Source of the DNA: Plantago major
Taxonomy: Eukaryota > Streptophyta > Magnoliopsida > Lamiales > Plantaginaceae
DNA length: 64,000 nucleotides
Assembly (NCBI GenBank): GCA_026545765.1
Contig: CM048840.1
Location: 44,040,959 to 44,104,958, forward strand
Reading direction: 5' to 3'
Position numbers and translations under genes: made by a program. Shown one piece after another: positions 1 to 10,793 of the stretch. The notes beneath the pieces were generated by a model. It ran no database searches. It was not told the DNA's origin and worked only from the letters and a program-made list of their open reading frames with translations. Each line of letters opens with the position of its first letter. Position 1 is the first letter of the stretch.

Positions 1-33
1 CTACAACACATTCAAATTCTCAAGTGCACATCA
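1..33 (+). repeat. A1 5' LTR, last 33 bp
   Basis: These bases match 7079-7111, the end of the A1 3' LTR, with one mismatch, and end in CACATCA. The LTR terminal inverted repeat is TGATGTG...CACATCA. The rest of this LTR lies before the window. Confidence 0.9.
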
Positions 34-38
34 AAATT

Positions 39-56
39 TGGCGCCACTGCCGGGGA
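39..56 (+). promoter_or_regulatory. A1 primer binding site (tRNA-Asp type)
   Basis: TGGCGCCACTGCCGGGGA starts 6 bp after the LTR end. This is the TGGCGCC..GCCGGGGA form known from Athila-type elements, which use tRNA-Asp as primer. A2 has the same site at 17491 and A3 has it on the minus strand at 59131-59147. Confidence 0.85.
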
Positions 57-413
57 CACATGACCGCTCAAGCAAGTTTTGATCATCCGAGATAAGTTGA
101 AATCTTTCTTTCGCTTTATTTAACGCACTGTCTTTCAATTGTATAGCAGAAACCTTTAAAAAAATTGTATATAACCTGCTGAAATCGATTTTCATAGGAA
201 AAAATCCAAAAATATTTTCTTTTCCGTATTAGTTTGTTTCCTTATCAAAAAACCCAAAAATACGCAACTTTAGATTTCTGTTTATTATCTATCTGTATCT
301 GCGATAGTTTGTCTGTTAGTCTTTATGCAAGGCAGGAGAAGCGCATGAACATCGGTAGTACCGTTTAAAGACTCATAGATAAGCTTTAAAGGCGAAAACT
401 GTTTACCACCGTC

Positions 414-1262
414 ATGGAGTCATCTAGCAACATAAGTGGGGAAGTAAACATCAACGACAATCCATCTGGGAATGTCACAACTTCTGAAATTGAGCAGCTG
501 CTTAATATTCGACTTGAGATCCAAGCCGAGAGAGAAGAGCTGGAACAGGAAAGGCTAAGGATAGCCGAGGAAAGGCTAAGATTAGATGAGAACAGAGGAA
601 GGGGTAACAACGCAAGGGTGGAATTACTGGACGAAGACGACAGACCCATGCGCGATTATGTTATGCCCAGGCTTACACCTCATGCCTCGAGCATCTACCT
701 GGAAAGGATTGCAAGAGAATATGATCTGAAGGGTACCCATCTGAACCAACTACCGCACTTCTATGAGAACTGAACCGAGGACGCGATGCACTTGATGAGG
801 GAGTTCTACGCAATAGTTGGAGGTATACCATTTAACGGGCTCAAAGAATGTTAGCTTAGAAGAAAGGTTTTCCCTAGATGCCTTAAGGACAAGGCGAAGA
901 ACTGGCTTATGTCACTACCGCCAGGCAGCTTGACTACATGGGACGAAGTCTTCAATAAGTTTATGCTCAGATATTTTCCATTGAAGAATATATCCGACCT
1001 GAAGAGCCAGATCCAAAACATCAACCAATTCGACGGAGAAACCTTTCACAAAGATTGGGAGAGATATAAGGATCTACTTGACAGATGCCTAATGCACTCT
1101 TACGCTTTATTTGACAAGGTTAACAACTTTTACAAGGGAATTGACTCTATCAGCCAAGCATTCATCGATGGAGCATGTCAAGGAAACCTGCTAGACGCAC
1201 CCCCAAGAAGGATTTGGTAGGTGTGTGAGAACCTTAGTGAAAACTCCATGCAAAAAGGATGA
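414..1262 (+). pseudogene. gag: A1 gag (Retrotrans_gag type), broken
   Basis: This would encode the capsid/nucleocapsid precursor. From the ATG at 414 one frame runs through an N-terminal charged coiled coil (repeated E, R, L residues, about residues 25-60), the block ASSIYLERIAREYDLKGTHL, and the capsid core with NWL.SLPPGS-TTWDEVFNKFM and the RYFPLK block. In-frame stops interrupt it at 771 (where A3 reads P), at 852 (where A2 reads Q) and at 1218. A further stop at 1260 is also present in A2. The same protein is recognisable in A2 (17883 onward) and in A3 on the minus strand. No zinc knuckle is visible. Capsid homology is strong; function is lost. Confidence 0.85.
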
Positions 1263-1335
1263 GGAAGAAGGGTGGCTACTTAGGAAGTCCGAGCAATCGA
1301 AGAGGCCCCTTGGAAATAAATTAACAGGATCAATT

Positions 1336-1800
1336 ACGCCATAAGAGACTGGTGGATGGATATTGAGGAGGAATCAGTGGACCCTCTGGACGGTTTGCTA
1401 ACACCAACGGATCTATTCAAGGCATACTGGGATACAAAAGAAGAATCGATGAAAACACTCTTCCGTCGATCCCCGACGAGTACTTTGGGTCGGAGGACGA
1501 CAATTGGAAATATGGATTTGTCAAAGGTGACGGTAAATGGAATAGTCTAAAGGAAACCAACGACTATTTCGAGTTGACTTTTCATATCAACATGGATCCG
1601 AATCTACATGAGATCGAGGAAGAAGAAATGAAACGTTGGATGGAAGATGCGAGCTACGCGACAAGGGAATGGATGGGCAAGTGCTCCAACGGGTTCGAGG
1701 ATCTAAACCTCGACAAATAAGCCATCATGAAAACAGGGGTCGAGCTATAAGACCTAAAACAAGCACTTATTGGGAGGCAACCCAAGGTCACGTTTAAATT
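1336..1800 (+). pseudogene. A1 remnant of protease tail and pol C-terminus
   Basis: After a deletion joining late gag to this point, the sequence encodes RDWWMDIEEESVDPLDGLL and then LFKAYWDTKEES, matching the acidic region downstream of the protease in A2 and A3. It ends with a reading LKQALIGRQPKVTF near 1753-1795, which recurs in A3 (29540-29590, minus). From memory the ALLGRQP block belongs to the 3' end of Athila-type pol, so the missing RT, RNase H and integrase would have been removed between protease and this block. That link is inferred. The protein is frameshifted and not functional. Confidence 0.6.
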
Positions 1801-2161
1801 TACGCACCATTTTTTTCCGTTTTTGTTTCTTCTCGATTTCCGCACCAAAAATGTTTTCGAAAAAAGTTTTCAAAACTCTTTCAATTTTCTTATTCATTAG
1901 TTTAGATTCATGTTTGAATTTCGAAAAACAAAAAATCAAAAAGAATAGAAAAATGCAAATTTTCGCGTTCGAATGAGCAGTGAGGCAACAACCTCACTGC
2001 GGTCGACTGCTGCTTGCAGCTCACTACTCCCCTTTTTAAGCTCCCCAAACTTGTTCCCCCCCCCCCCCCACATTTCATTCTTCTCCCAAAAATCTTCACT
2101 CACTTCACATTTTTAGCTTGCCCATTACATTCTTAGCTTACACATCCATTAACAACATCGA

Positions 2162-2785
2162 GTAAGTGATATCTACTCTATTAGATCTCAATTACATCTT
2201 CATTATCAAGTTTAAATTTTTAACCTCTTTGCTAGCACTTTCTTCTTGCTTCTTTGGTGCTATGCAATTACATGCTTCAATTGATTGATATGGATGTTAA
2301 TTGTTGATGAGAATACTTGCTTAGTAGTAGTGCTTGACTTGTTATCACTTGTCGTGGTGGAGATATGGCAATTTGATAGAGAAATTGAGAGTTTTTGTTC
2401 ATGCTCACCAAGTGTTTGATAAAATGCCTCAAGAAAACAAATTCTCTTGTCGACTTCTTTCTGTTTCGATTACATGCTCGTATGGTTATAACTTGATGAT
2501 TCATGTTTAGAAAACATACTTGCTAAGTCATATGCTCATAGTGATGATCTTTCATTTGCAATATGCTCTCTAGTTTGTTGCTAGACACCTTGTGAAAGTG
2601 GGCTTACGTGACTAGTTCTTGAATCGATTCAGAGAAGCTATTGATCTTATTACAAGCTAAGACTTGACATACATGATGTGCCAAACACTAGTTTTGGGGG
2701 AGAGAAAACCCCATGGGATTTTCATGTTAGCCTTAGAATTAATTTAGCTCCAAACATGCAATCTCACACACTTTTTTGAACATAG
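2162..2785 (+). other. A1 probable intron ahead of the post-pol ORF
   Basis: A donor of type A|GTAAGTG at 2162 and an acceptor TTTTTTGAACATAG ending at 2785 bound 624 bp. The ORF start codon follows at 2791. In A3 the equivalent donor CAG|GTGAGTG (29211, minus) and acceptor TTTTTTGAACCTAG (28589) bound 623 bp. Splicing would place the post-pol ORF next to a leader. This is known for the env-like gene of the related barley element BAGY-2. A 15-bp poly-C run (about 2055-2070) lies just upstream in the leader exon. Confidence 0.6.
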
Positions 2786-2790
2786 TTACC

Positions 2791-3987
2791 ATGAAGTAGG
2801 CACAAATGGGAGAATGAAACAAGAAGAGGGGAAGACCCGGAAAGAGTGCCACTCGTTCTTCACTCTCGAAGGAAGCCCAAGCATGGTTGGAAGCAAACAA
2901 GAACTGAGGGGCGGTTCCCAAAAGGAACATTCAAATCAACTTTCCCATAAGAGAGTCTTACACTTGGATGCTCACACCATTAGATGTCCAAGGTTGGGGA
3001 CCTTTTACCACATGCCTTGAGGGATTCAACCTCGACATTGTAAGAGAGTTCTATGCATAGTTCTTCCAACTTGAAATAGACGACCTGGAGGAGCTGAGTG
3101 AGGTACCTCCCATCACCGTAAGGGAAGTCGAGTTCATGTTCGGACCTCATACTATCAACGATTTCTATGAGATACCAAAGAGGGAGAAGAACCCGAAGCT
3201 TGTGGAACCACCACACTTCGACTTGAGCTATGAGGAAGCGAAAGATGAGATCCACCACTTACTTCTAAGGAATGATTATGAGGAAAACGAGATACAAAGG
3301 GAGATACCGAAGACCGCTCTCACCGATTTCGCCAGGTTCTGGGTGCAATTTGTACGCACAAACCTCAGGCCTAGGAATCGAGTAAGTGGAATTGATGAAG
3401 AGGAGGTAGTCTTGGTCTACTCGATTATGACTGGACATTATGTCGATGTGGGATGGATCATCATGGAAGAAATGTACGCGCTAAAAGGAGATCACAAGAA
3501 GAATCTCCCATTCCCCGGATTGATAACATATTTATGCAAAGAGAAGGGAGTGGTGATAAAGGAAGCGGGGAACATGGCTTTGACCGAACCATTCACTATA
3601 AAGAGAGTCGAGCAGATATTTGCTAAACACCATGAAGCGGTTCAGGAAGCAAGGAATAGGAGGAACGAGCAACAAGGAGCCTTTGATCTGAGCCAGATGA
3701 AAGCTTTCACAGATCAATGCCAAACGAACCAGTAGGAAGAGATAAAGCAACAAGAGGAGATGTACGCTAGCTACCAAAGGAGAGAATGAAATTCATATCT
3801 GAATTGCCTTCAAGCGCAACAACGAACTTCCTACATGGAAGCAAGCTATGCGGATTACCCTAGACATGATTACCTGCCCTGCTACCCTCAGCCACTGTTT
3901 CACCCGCCACCTGGCACATGACCAAGCCAATACTATGGAAGTCAGGACAACTTCTTTACTCCACCAACAGACGATCCTCCATCCTAG
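2791..3987 (+). pseudogene. A1 post-pol ORF, 'putative plant transposon protein' (env-like position)
   Basis: The clearest part (3136-3735) reads FGPHTINDFYEIPKREK, then a block with TDFARFWVQFVRTNLRPRNR, then VLVYSIMTGHYVDVGWIIMEEM and LPFPGLITYLCKEKGV. I associate this with Pfam Transposase_32 (PF20167), found in Athila-type elements; no transposase activity is implied. The tail is a charged helix followed by a Y/P-rich segment ending PPPGT. In-frame stops fall at 3733, 3787 and 3919. The last is shared with A3 and is followed by a conserved peptide ending DDPPS. The N-terminal 110 codons are badly decayed. Membrane segments typical of an envelope are not evident. Confidence 0.75.
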
Positions 3988-4912
3988 ATGCATTTCTCCT
4001 TGGAAACACAACACTGAGAGGGAAGTGTCTTTTCTTTTTCTTCTTTATTCCTAGTTCCTTTATCTGCTCTCTACTAGGTTTGGGGGAAGAATTTGATTTG
4101 ATTGCTACATGCTAAACTACTCGGTCTGTTATAACTTTTAAATACTCGCAATTAGTAATTTGTAGTTTAATTTATGTCTAAGAACTAGTTTTATCTTTAT
4201 CTGCTACGTCTAAGGTTATCGGTTTTTTGAAAAAGAAGGATGTTCTATGACAAGAGTACTCGGTATAAAGTATGACTAGATAGCTGTAGTAGATTCGTTT
4301 TCATGCTTCGCTGCTTATGTAATATATGCTCTGACCTACCCCGACCCATGCTGCTTTGACGAGGGAGTTTACTTGCTGCTCCATTTAAGTCTTGTATACA
4401 ACTGTGTGAACACTGCTATCCTTGAGTCCTTATATGTTAACAACATGAACGTGATTTGTAGTACTCACCTTTCTGAACCCTTTTCTATACCTTTCACTAA
4501 CCCATCAGAAAGCTTTTTGAGAAGTTATGAAACTCCACCATATATATCATATACATGCTTCACATAATTAAGCGGTGTCAGCTATCCGCCGCCGAGCTTG
4601 AAAGAAGAAATGAAGCAACAAGTTCCAAAGAATGGAGGAGAATCATGTTTTAGCCCTGATTGGGAATTGGTTTGGGGGGAAGGAGAGAAGAAAACTTCAA
4701 CACTTGCTCGAGAAATTGGTTTGGGGGAGAAGTAGAAGATGAACATCATCGGAAGGTAACCTTGCTGGCCCTACGTTTGTATTACCGGTGCTAAAAATCA
4801 CTAGATCTTCCTCCTGAAAAAATAGAAAAGAAAGTACCGAAAAAAGCAAAGGTACAAAAGTCTCGGAGTGGATCTGTGGTCCTTGTGATCACCGTTTCGT
4901 GTTGGGCATGTT
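3988..4912 (+). other. A1 3' non-coding region
   Basis: This stretch has no supported gene. It is AT-rich, with several TTTGGGGGA-like purine runs (4080, 4672, 4720) that resemble weak polypurine tracts. The corresponding region of A3 is 26570-27387 on the minus strand. Confidence 0.5.
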
Positions 4913-5017
4913 ACATATACTACCCACACACCGGCGTGGCCCTAAAAAGCTACATGACCGTGAGGGTTGATGGCATGTATACCAAACCAGCACGCACAAA
5001 AGTGCAGAATTTGGTAA
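4913..5017 (+). other. Conserved ~105-nt block, A1 copy
   Basis: The core CGTGAGGGTTGATGGC, then AAACC, then CACGCACAAAAGTGC is shared with A3 (26465-26569, minus) and, unexpectedly, with the copia element S2 (54754-54854). The outer helix CGTG/CACG and inner helix GGTT/AACC can pair, followed by a hairpin GCAC-AAAA-GTGC. One frame reads VRVDGMYTKPARTKV and ends at a stop near 5021. Whether it acts as RNA or peptide is open; see findings. Confidence 0.6.
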
Positions 5018-5680
5018 AATAGACACTACTAAAAAATGTAGAGACTAAAAGAGCCCAATGATTGCCAACCAAAAACATACGAGTCGGTAAAACGACTGCA
5101 AAAAATAGTATGTCAAAAGAAAAAGAAAAAGAAAAAAGAAAAAATAAAGGAGCAAGTAGTCTATGTGGGAAGCAACCGATGAAGTATTTATGATGATGAA
5201 GAAGAAGTTGGAGAACTATCATTGAAGGAAGACGAAGCTGAAAGAAGAAACTCGGTGTCCAAAAGGATAAGTCCCCCCTGAGGTACCCTTTACTTTGCCT
5301 TGCTCATCTTTTAATGATGCTTAGCCAAACACTCCTCTATATTATCCTACCTATTTTACTTACCGAGTCAACCTGAGTACTACTTTAATTTGTGCCTTGA
5401 CTTTTGGGAGAAGGATTGCATAACATTGCCGCAATGTAATGATCTTGAAGCACACTTTGAGGGACATTGGGTTACACTTGTAACCATTGGTTGTAGTGAG
5501 TAATGCTTACTTGTTATATGCTTGCTATGGAGTCGTAGAGGTCTGAGTTGAAACTAAGTGAGTCGGTGGAGTATGAAATCCTAGAGACTAGCTGCTTATC
5601 TATGTCACGGTTTATGCTCTTTACTCATTTCATAGTCACTTCTTATTTATCGTTATTGCCTTGCTCAAGGATGAGCAAGA

Positions 5681-5696
5681 AACTGGTTTGGGGGTG
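5681..5696 (+). promoter_or_regulatory. A1 polypurine tract
   Basis: AACTGGTTTGGGGGTG abuts the 3' LTR start TGATGTGAC at 5697, where plus-strand DNA synthesis would be primed. The same tract is at the A3 3' LTR (25794-25809, minus). Confidence 0.8.
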
Positions 5697-6232
5697 TGAT
5701 GTGACAATGAAATGTGCAATTTTGCATGCTTCTAGACTCTCGTTATTTGCCCAAGATTCAATATTCGTATCATATTATGGCCAATTACCAACTTCTTGTG
5801 TATTTTGTAGGTCATGATCGTGTTTTTGAGGAATTGCACGATTTCAGGTGCCAAAACGTCATATTTGGGCGAAATCGGGAAGTTAAGAAAATGCGCTAGT
5901 TTGGCCATTTCACGGAGTTCGAGGTGTCAAAACATGTCATGTGACCAACCAATGCGAAGATAATTGAAGATGCTACAACATTGTAGAAGACCACTTTTCG
6001 AGGAAACGAAGTTACGAAGTCCGAAATCGAAGAACAAAGAAAACAGAGTAGAACCTGGCTGAATCGAGCTATGACAGTCAACAGTCGACCGCAAAAGCCT
6101 CTCTGCGATCCACTGTCGACCACAGTGCACCAGAATGTTCCAAAAAAAGGCTTTTTGCTGGCCTGTCATGCTATAGCCCGCCTTTCTGACCTTCCTTATA
6201 GATGAATGGCGGCCAGAGCTCGATTTTCACTG

Positions 6233-6240
6233 TATAAATA
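6233..6240 (+). promoter_or_regulatory. A1 LTR TATA box
   Basis: TATAAATA followed by AGACC occurs at the same place in A2 (16620) and in the A3 5' LTR (59946-59953, minus). Transcription would start about 30 bp downstream, marking the U3/R boundary. Confidence 0.65.
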
Positions 6241-6399
6241 AGACCCTTGGGGTTTCATAATCATTCACCGCTCCCAAAACAGATTTGTTGAGAGAGAACC
6301 AATCCTCGGGGAAGTGAAACCCCAAAACCGCTAGACGTCAGGCACACAGAAGGAGGAAACCCTAGAAGCAGTACGAAGACATCAGAGACTAAGCTGCTG

Positions 6400-6497
6400 C
6401 TTCTTCTTCTTCTTCTTCTTCTTCCTCCTCCTCCTCCTCCTCCTCCTCCTCCTCCTCCTCCTCCTCCTCTTCTTTCTTTCTTTCTTTCTTTCTTTCT
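6400..6497 (+). repeat. Compound pyrimidine microsatellite (CTT)n(CCT)n(CTTT)n
   Basis: About 98 bp of pure pyrimidine runs, with (CTT) about 8, (CCT) about 15 and (CTTT) about 7 units, lie inside the A1 3' LTR. A2 has only a short CTT run at the same place (about 16783-16800), so the tract expanded in this copy. Confidence 0.9.
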
Positions 6498-7111
6498 CAG
6501 TTTTTCGATTTCTATATGTAGTAGAATACTATGAGTAGCTAACTTTCTCTTGTAAACCGTCGAAACTCTGCTGTGCTATTTCTATATATGCCGAGTTATA
6601 TTAATGGAATAGTTCTTAGACGTAAATCGTGATTATACAACTCTATACATCCTTCTTGGTGTGATGTTCTGCTGAGTGACGCAGTAGTTTCATTGAATTG
6701 AGTAGGGGTACTTGTACCGACTGCGCCTTGGTATTATAGTATTATGCCCTGCTGTCGTTAGAGGTAATCGCGTAGGATAATTGCTAGGAAGTTGGGAGTG
6801 TCATAGTACGAGGGAGATCGGGGATCCTTTACGCTTCAACCACCATCGATTACAATCAATAGAATTAGGGTTTACTGCGAATCAATCACCTACTTGCAAT
6901 CTGTTTACTTTTAATCTGTTTGCTGTCTGCATGCGAAATCAAAACGTTACTTGTTTGTTCCTATGCTAAGTGTCCGTGGAGAACGACATCCCGAGTTAAC
7001 TTACTACTATTGATGTTTGTTTGTGAGCTTCCGGCAATTATAAATTTAATTTTTTATCATAATTGAGGATTACAAGTACTACAACGCATTCAAATTCTCA
7101 AGTGCACATCA

Positions 7112-7492
7112 ATAAGCAAAGAGATGGGCAATCTAATAGCTGAAAAGAAAAGAGCTTTCGTTCCTCGCACGGATATGGTACCGTTGTTCACCTCCATGTA
7201 GATAAAAAAAAATGACTTGTACCCTCCCCCACTTAATTGCATAGCTTGATCAATGTGACTTAGGATCTCTCGGTGCCTGGCCACCGTCTGCTGGGAGTTC
7301 AAATAAGAAACACAACCACTGTTGGCTGCCTCATCATGCTGATTCACGCCATGTGTGTGAGCCAAGTGGAGAATCGAAAATGGAGGGAAAAAATCAAGCA
7401 TTTGCCCCCTATTTTCTTCTTCCTTTTTAACCTAGTTCATTTACTCAGTGGAAAAAAAAACACACCTATTCAAGTATGGAATTTTTTTTTTT
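7112..7492. other. Flank of A1, no supported gene
   Basis: This is unique-looking sequence into which A1 inserted. On the minus strand a reading QQTVARHREILSHIDQAMQL is open for about 100 codons up to the LTR edge. I do not recognise it, and it could be a fragment of a host exon or chance. Confidence 0.3.
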
Positions 7493-9925
7493 AGCAAAAT
7501 TTTTTTTACAAAAAACCTTTTGGGCTAATTTGAGTTTACACTATAACTTTTATTTTTTATTTTCATTTTACACTAAAAGGTTTATAAAAAATTTGACTTT
7601 ACACAAAGGTTGGATGGCAGTTAAGTTACCGTTAACTTATTTTTAAATTACACCAAAACCTTTGAAAAAACATGTACTCGCCACCAGAACCTTTCTATAT
7701 AATAATAATTAGAGAAAATTTTTTTTTGCACTAATAACTTTTGCCCGTTTTTTAACTTACCCCACAACCTTTTTTTTTAGCATTTCACACCAAAAAGTTT
7801 ATAAAAATTTTAACATTACACAAATGTTGGATGGCCGTTAAGTTACCGTTAACTTATTTTTAAATTACACCAAAACCTTTGAAAAAAACTTGTCTTCGCC
7901 ACCAGAACCTTTCTATAAAGTAATAATTTATTCATTTTGAATTTTTTTAAATTTTATTCCAACAAAAAGAACACAAGAAGTGTTCCGAAAAATAAGGATT
8001 ACAATTCGAGTAAAAAACCAACAACGACACTTTACTTTACAACCACAGAAGCTACATACCAAACCATATCCTATCCCTAAGAGAATAGAGAATGATCAAC
8101 TCTTATCACTCACTCTATAAACATGATGCACTAGTGTATTTTGTCTACTAAACACACTTTCTTTATTTGTTTGCTAAATATAACAATAAGTTTCTTTTAT
8201 GATAGATATAACAATAAGATACTGCATATGTATCTGGCGAATGTGAAATTCCATAGTACACGTATAAAAAATGATAAAATTATTAGTATATTAATTGGCA
8301 TACATTCTATCTATAAAATTAAGTGTTCGAACTCTCTTTACATTCCATCCCTCAATTAGTTGCTTCAATAAAATTACAAAAATGAAGGCACAAAATATAT
8401 ATGCTCGTTCCACATACATATAAGTAGCTTTGTGTCATTTTTTAGATCCAAACACAGGAAGATACACAATTGGCAGGGGTACATATGCAGTTCCTTAAAT
8501 CACTACACTGAACCAACAAATTATATGAAGATTTTGATTGCAAAAGGCAAAAGTCATGGCAAATACGATGCATATTCCAACCATCACTAGACTAGCAACC
8601 CCAAACAATTCATGCGAACATATATTTTGATTACTCAAATCAATGAAGAAAGGTTCTGGTGTGATTTAAAAAACAAAAAAAGGTTTTGGTAGCGGGTGAA
8701 ATTTTTTGAAAAGGTTTTGGTGTGATTTAAAATACAAACTTAACGGACGTCAATTTTTGGTGTAATGTCAAAATATTACTAAAAGTTTTGGTGTGAAATG
8801 CAAAAAAAAAAAGTTTGTGGGGTAAGTTCAAAATCAGGCAAAAGTTATTAGTGCAAAAAAAATTTTACTCTAATAATTATTATTATTTGAAAAATTTAAA
8901 ATTTTATTCCAACCAAAAGAATACCAGAATTGTTCCGGAAAACAAGGATTACAATGCGAGTCACAAACCAACAACGACACTTTACTTTACAACCACAGAA
9001 GCTAAACAACAAACTTCCTATTCCATATAATTATTGTTAATGTTGTCGTCGTCGTCGTTATTGTTATTATTATGCATTGAACATAATCCCAAATAAATAT
9101 CACTTGAGACAATATAACGAGCATCCATTAAACTTAAAAGAGAATGATCAACTCTACTCACTCACTCCATAAATATGACACACTAATGTATTTGGTCTAC
9201 CAAACACACTTTGTTTGCTAAATATAACAATAGTTTTCTTTTATGATAAATATAACAATAAGATACTACATAATTATTAGGTGAATGTCAAATTACAGAG
9301 TACATGGATAATAAATGATAACATTTATTAGTATATTAATTAGCATTCATATGTTTTCTTCTATTTATAAAACTATAAGTGTTTGAACTCTCTTAAGATT
9401 ACATCCCTCCTAGTTGGTTCAATAAAATTACAAAACAGAATGCACCAAAAATATATGCTCGTTCCACATATTTGAGTAGCTTTGTGTCGTTTTTTAGATC
9501 CAAACACAAGAAGATACACAATTGACAGAGGCACATATGCACTGCCTTAAATCTCTACACTGAACCAACAAATTCTATGAAGAATTTGATTGCAAAAATC
9601 AAAAGTCACGGCGAATACGATGCATAATCCAACCACCACTAGACCAACAACCCCAAACAATTCATGCGAACAAATATATAGTTTGATAAATCAAACCAAT
9701 CAAGAAAGGTTTTGGTGTGATTTAAAAAACTGGAAAAAGGTTTTGGTAGTGGGTGCAAGTTTTTTAAAAGGTTTTAGTGTGATTTAAAATACGAACTTAA
9801 CGGCTGTTAATTTTTAGTGTAACGTCAAAATTTTGCTAAAAGTTTTAGTGTTAAATTAAAAAAAAAAAAGGTTGTGGGGTAAGTAAAAAAACGGATAAAA
9901 ATTATTAGTGTAAAAAGGAATTTTT
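7493..9925. mobile_element. Outer Mutator-like MITE interrupted by a relative
   Basis: Long terminal inverted repeats (about 200 bp) face each other: left arm about 7493-7711, right arm about 9690-9925. Both contain runs such as ACACCAAAACCTTTGAAAAA or its complement. The left arm breaks off at 7711 and its internal continuation resumes at 8880, which matches the inner copy across the break. The internal part carries no transposase frame, so it would be mobilised by an autonomous relative. The outer ends are diverged and placed only to within about 10 bp; I found no clean outer target duplication. Confidence 0.65.
7712..8870. mobile_element. Inner Mutator-like MITE with 9-bp TSD
   Basis: Ends GAGAAAATTTTTTTTTGCAC and (reversed) GAGTAAAATTTTTTTTGCAC are imperfect inverted repeats that extend about 200 bp inward. 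The 9-bp direct repeat TAATAATTA lies at 7703-7711 and 8871-8879. A 9-bp duplication and long inverted repeats fit Mutator-like elements. Its interior closely resembles 8890-9690 of the outer copy. There is no ORF of note. Confidence 0.8.
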
Positions 9926-10094
9926 TTTTTATTGGTTCATTAGGTCTAGTGAAGACTACGTTGCAATCCTTACATTTGACATGACCACTGAGATATTTTT
10001 AAAACAATAGATCTGTCATATCTTATTGGTCCAATAAAAAACTTTTTATGTATGGTGATTCAGTTTCTTTACTATCACATTGAGCTTGATAAGG
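9926..10094. other. Unassigned AT-rich spacer
   Basis: Nothing recognisable is seen apart from a short inverted pair TATTGG/CCAATA near 10033-10045. Confidence 0.3.
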
Positions 10095-10720
10095 CCACCC
10101 GGGGCTTTTTCCGTCATAGGGACTCCAATGGAGCCCCTCCTATGATTAGCCGAGAAACGGCTGAATGTAAATTGAGTTGTTTCTCGGTTGTGTTATGGAT
10201 GTCGGAGCTGGGCCCAACAGTCATATTGGGCCAGTTAATTAATTAATTTATTTTTGCTTTTTTATGTTTAAAAAAATCATTAAAAAAATAAATATAATAA
10301 AATATAAAAATTATACCAACGGCTATGTCTTTTCAAGAGCTATAAATTGACTCCAAATCCTCACTTATTCCACCACACCCCAACTTTCTCCCTTGAAAAT
10401 CCTTTTTTCACCACACTGTTGCAAACTACACTTTTCTCAAGAGTGAAAGAGATATGGGATCAAGTTGTGCTACAAGATCGGACAGTTCTTCTTGGTCTTA
10501 CAGTAAGATCTGCTGATTCACTTCGTGGTAGATGGCTCCGGATAAGTTCGAGACTACTTGCTAGAGACTGAAGTCCAAATTTGAAGTGTGAATGCTTCAA
10601 TGTGTGTTGTCGTGTGATTTATTTTGAATCGTACGTTGTTCTTGCTTCAATGTTTGTTGTTATGTAATCTCTTTTTAATCAATTTAATTATTCATTAATT
10701 TAATGGAAAATACGACTCAT
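10095..10720 (+). mobile_element. Possible deletion derivative of a PIF/Harbinger-type transposon
   Basis: The stretch opens with the inverted pair GGGGCT...AGCCCC (10100-10136). It continues to a TATAAATTGACTCC motif (about 10341), a C-rich leader with TTCCACCACACCCC, a short broken frame from an ATG near 10455, and a T-rich tail with two copies of CTTCAATGT.TGTTGT. Leader and tail resemble, from memory, those of plant Harbinger-type genes. No transposase remains and no clean terminal repeats were found, so this is a weak call. Confidence 0.3.
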
Positions 10721-10793
10721 CATGACTGATATGCTTTGAAAAAGCTATGATCCAAACTTAACTCGTTCGGTCCCGACGGGTTGATAACATATA

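Larger units (their letters stand above)
1..7111 (+). mobile_element. A1: Athila-type Ty3/gypsy element, 5' LTR cut by window edge
   Basis: The order is LTR end (1-33), tRNA-Asp-type primer site, broken gag, short acidic tail, intron, post-pol ORF, polypurine tract and complete 3' LTR. The last 33 bp of the two LTRs differ at one base, so the insertion looks fairly recent although its genes are broken. No RT, RNase H or integrase sequence lies between the gag remnant and the post-pol ORF, so the copy cannot move alone. Compared with A2, about 1.1 kb of late gag and protease is also missing, the junction being near 1335. The assignment to Athila rests on the primer site, the gag type and the post-pol ORF. 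The 5' target-site duplication is outside the window; the 3' flank begins ataag. Confidence 0.88.
5697..7111 (+). repeat. A1 3' LTR, 1415 bp
   Basis: It begins TGATGTGACAATG and ends GTGCACATCA, giving a 7-bp terminal inverted repeat. It shares long similarity with the A2 LTR (16082-17485) and both A3 LTRs. A TATA box lies at 6233. Just upstream (6072-6130) is a GC-rich palindrome-rich segment with two GTCGAC sites that differs completely in the other copies. A pyrimidine microsatellite follows the presumed transcription start. Confidence 0.9.

Noticed and set aside
4955..5017. Hammerhead ribozyme in the conserved block (GTTGATGGC and GAAAC-like words)
   Set aside because: The required CUGAUGA and GAAA core elements are not present together in any of the three copies, and the helices do not fit.
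10095..10790. Terminal inverted repeats for the Harbinger-like candidate (CACCCGGGG and CCCGACGGG)
   Set aside because: The match is too short and degenerate; no 3-bp TTA/TAA duplication was found.
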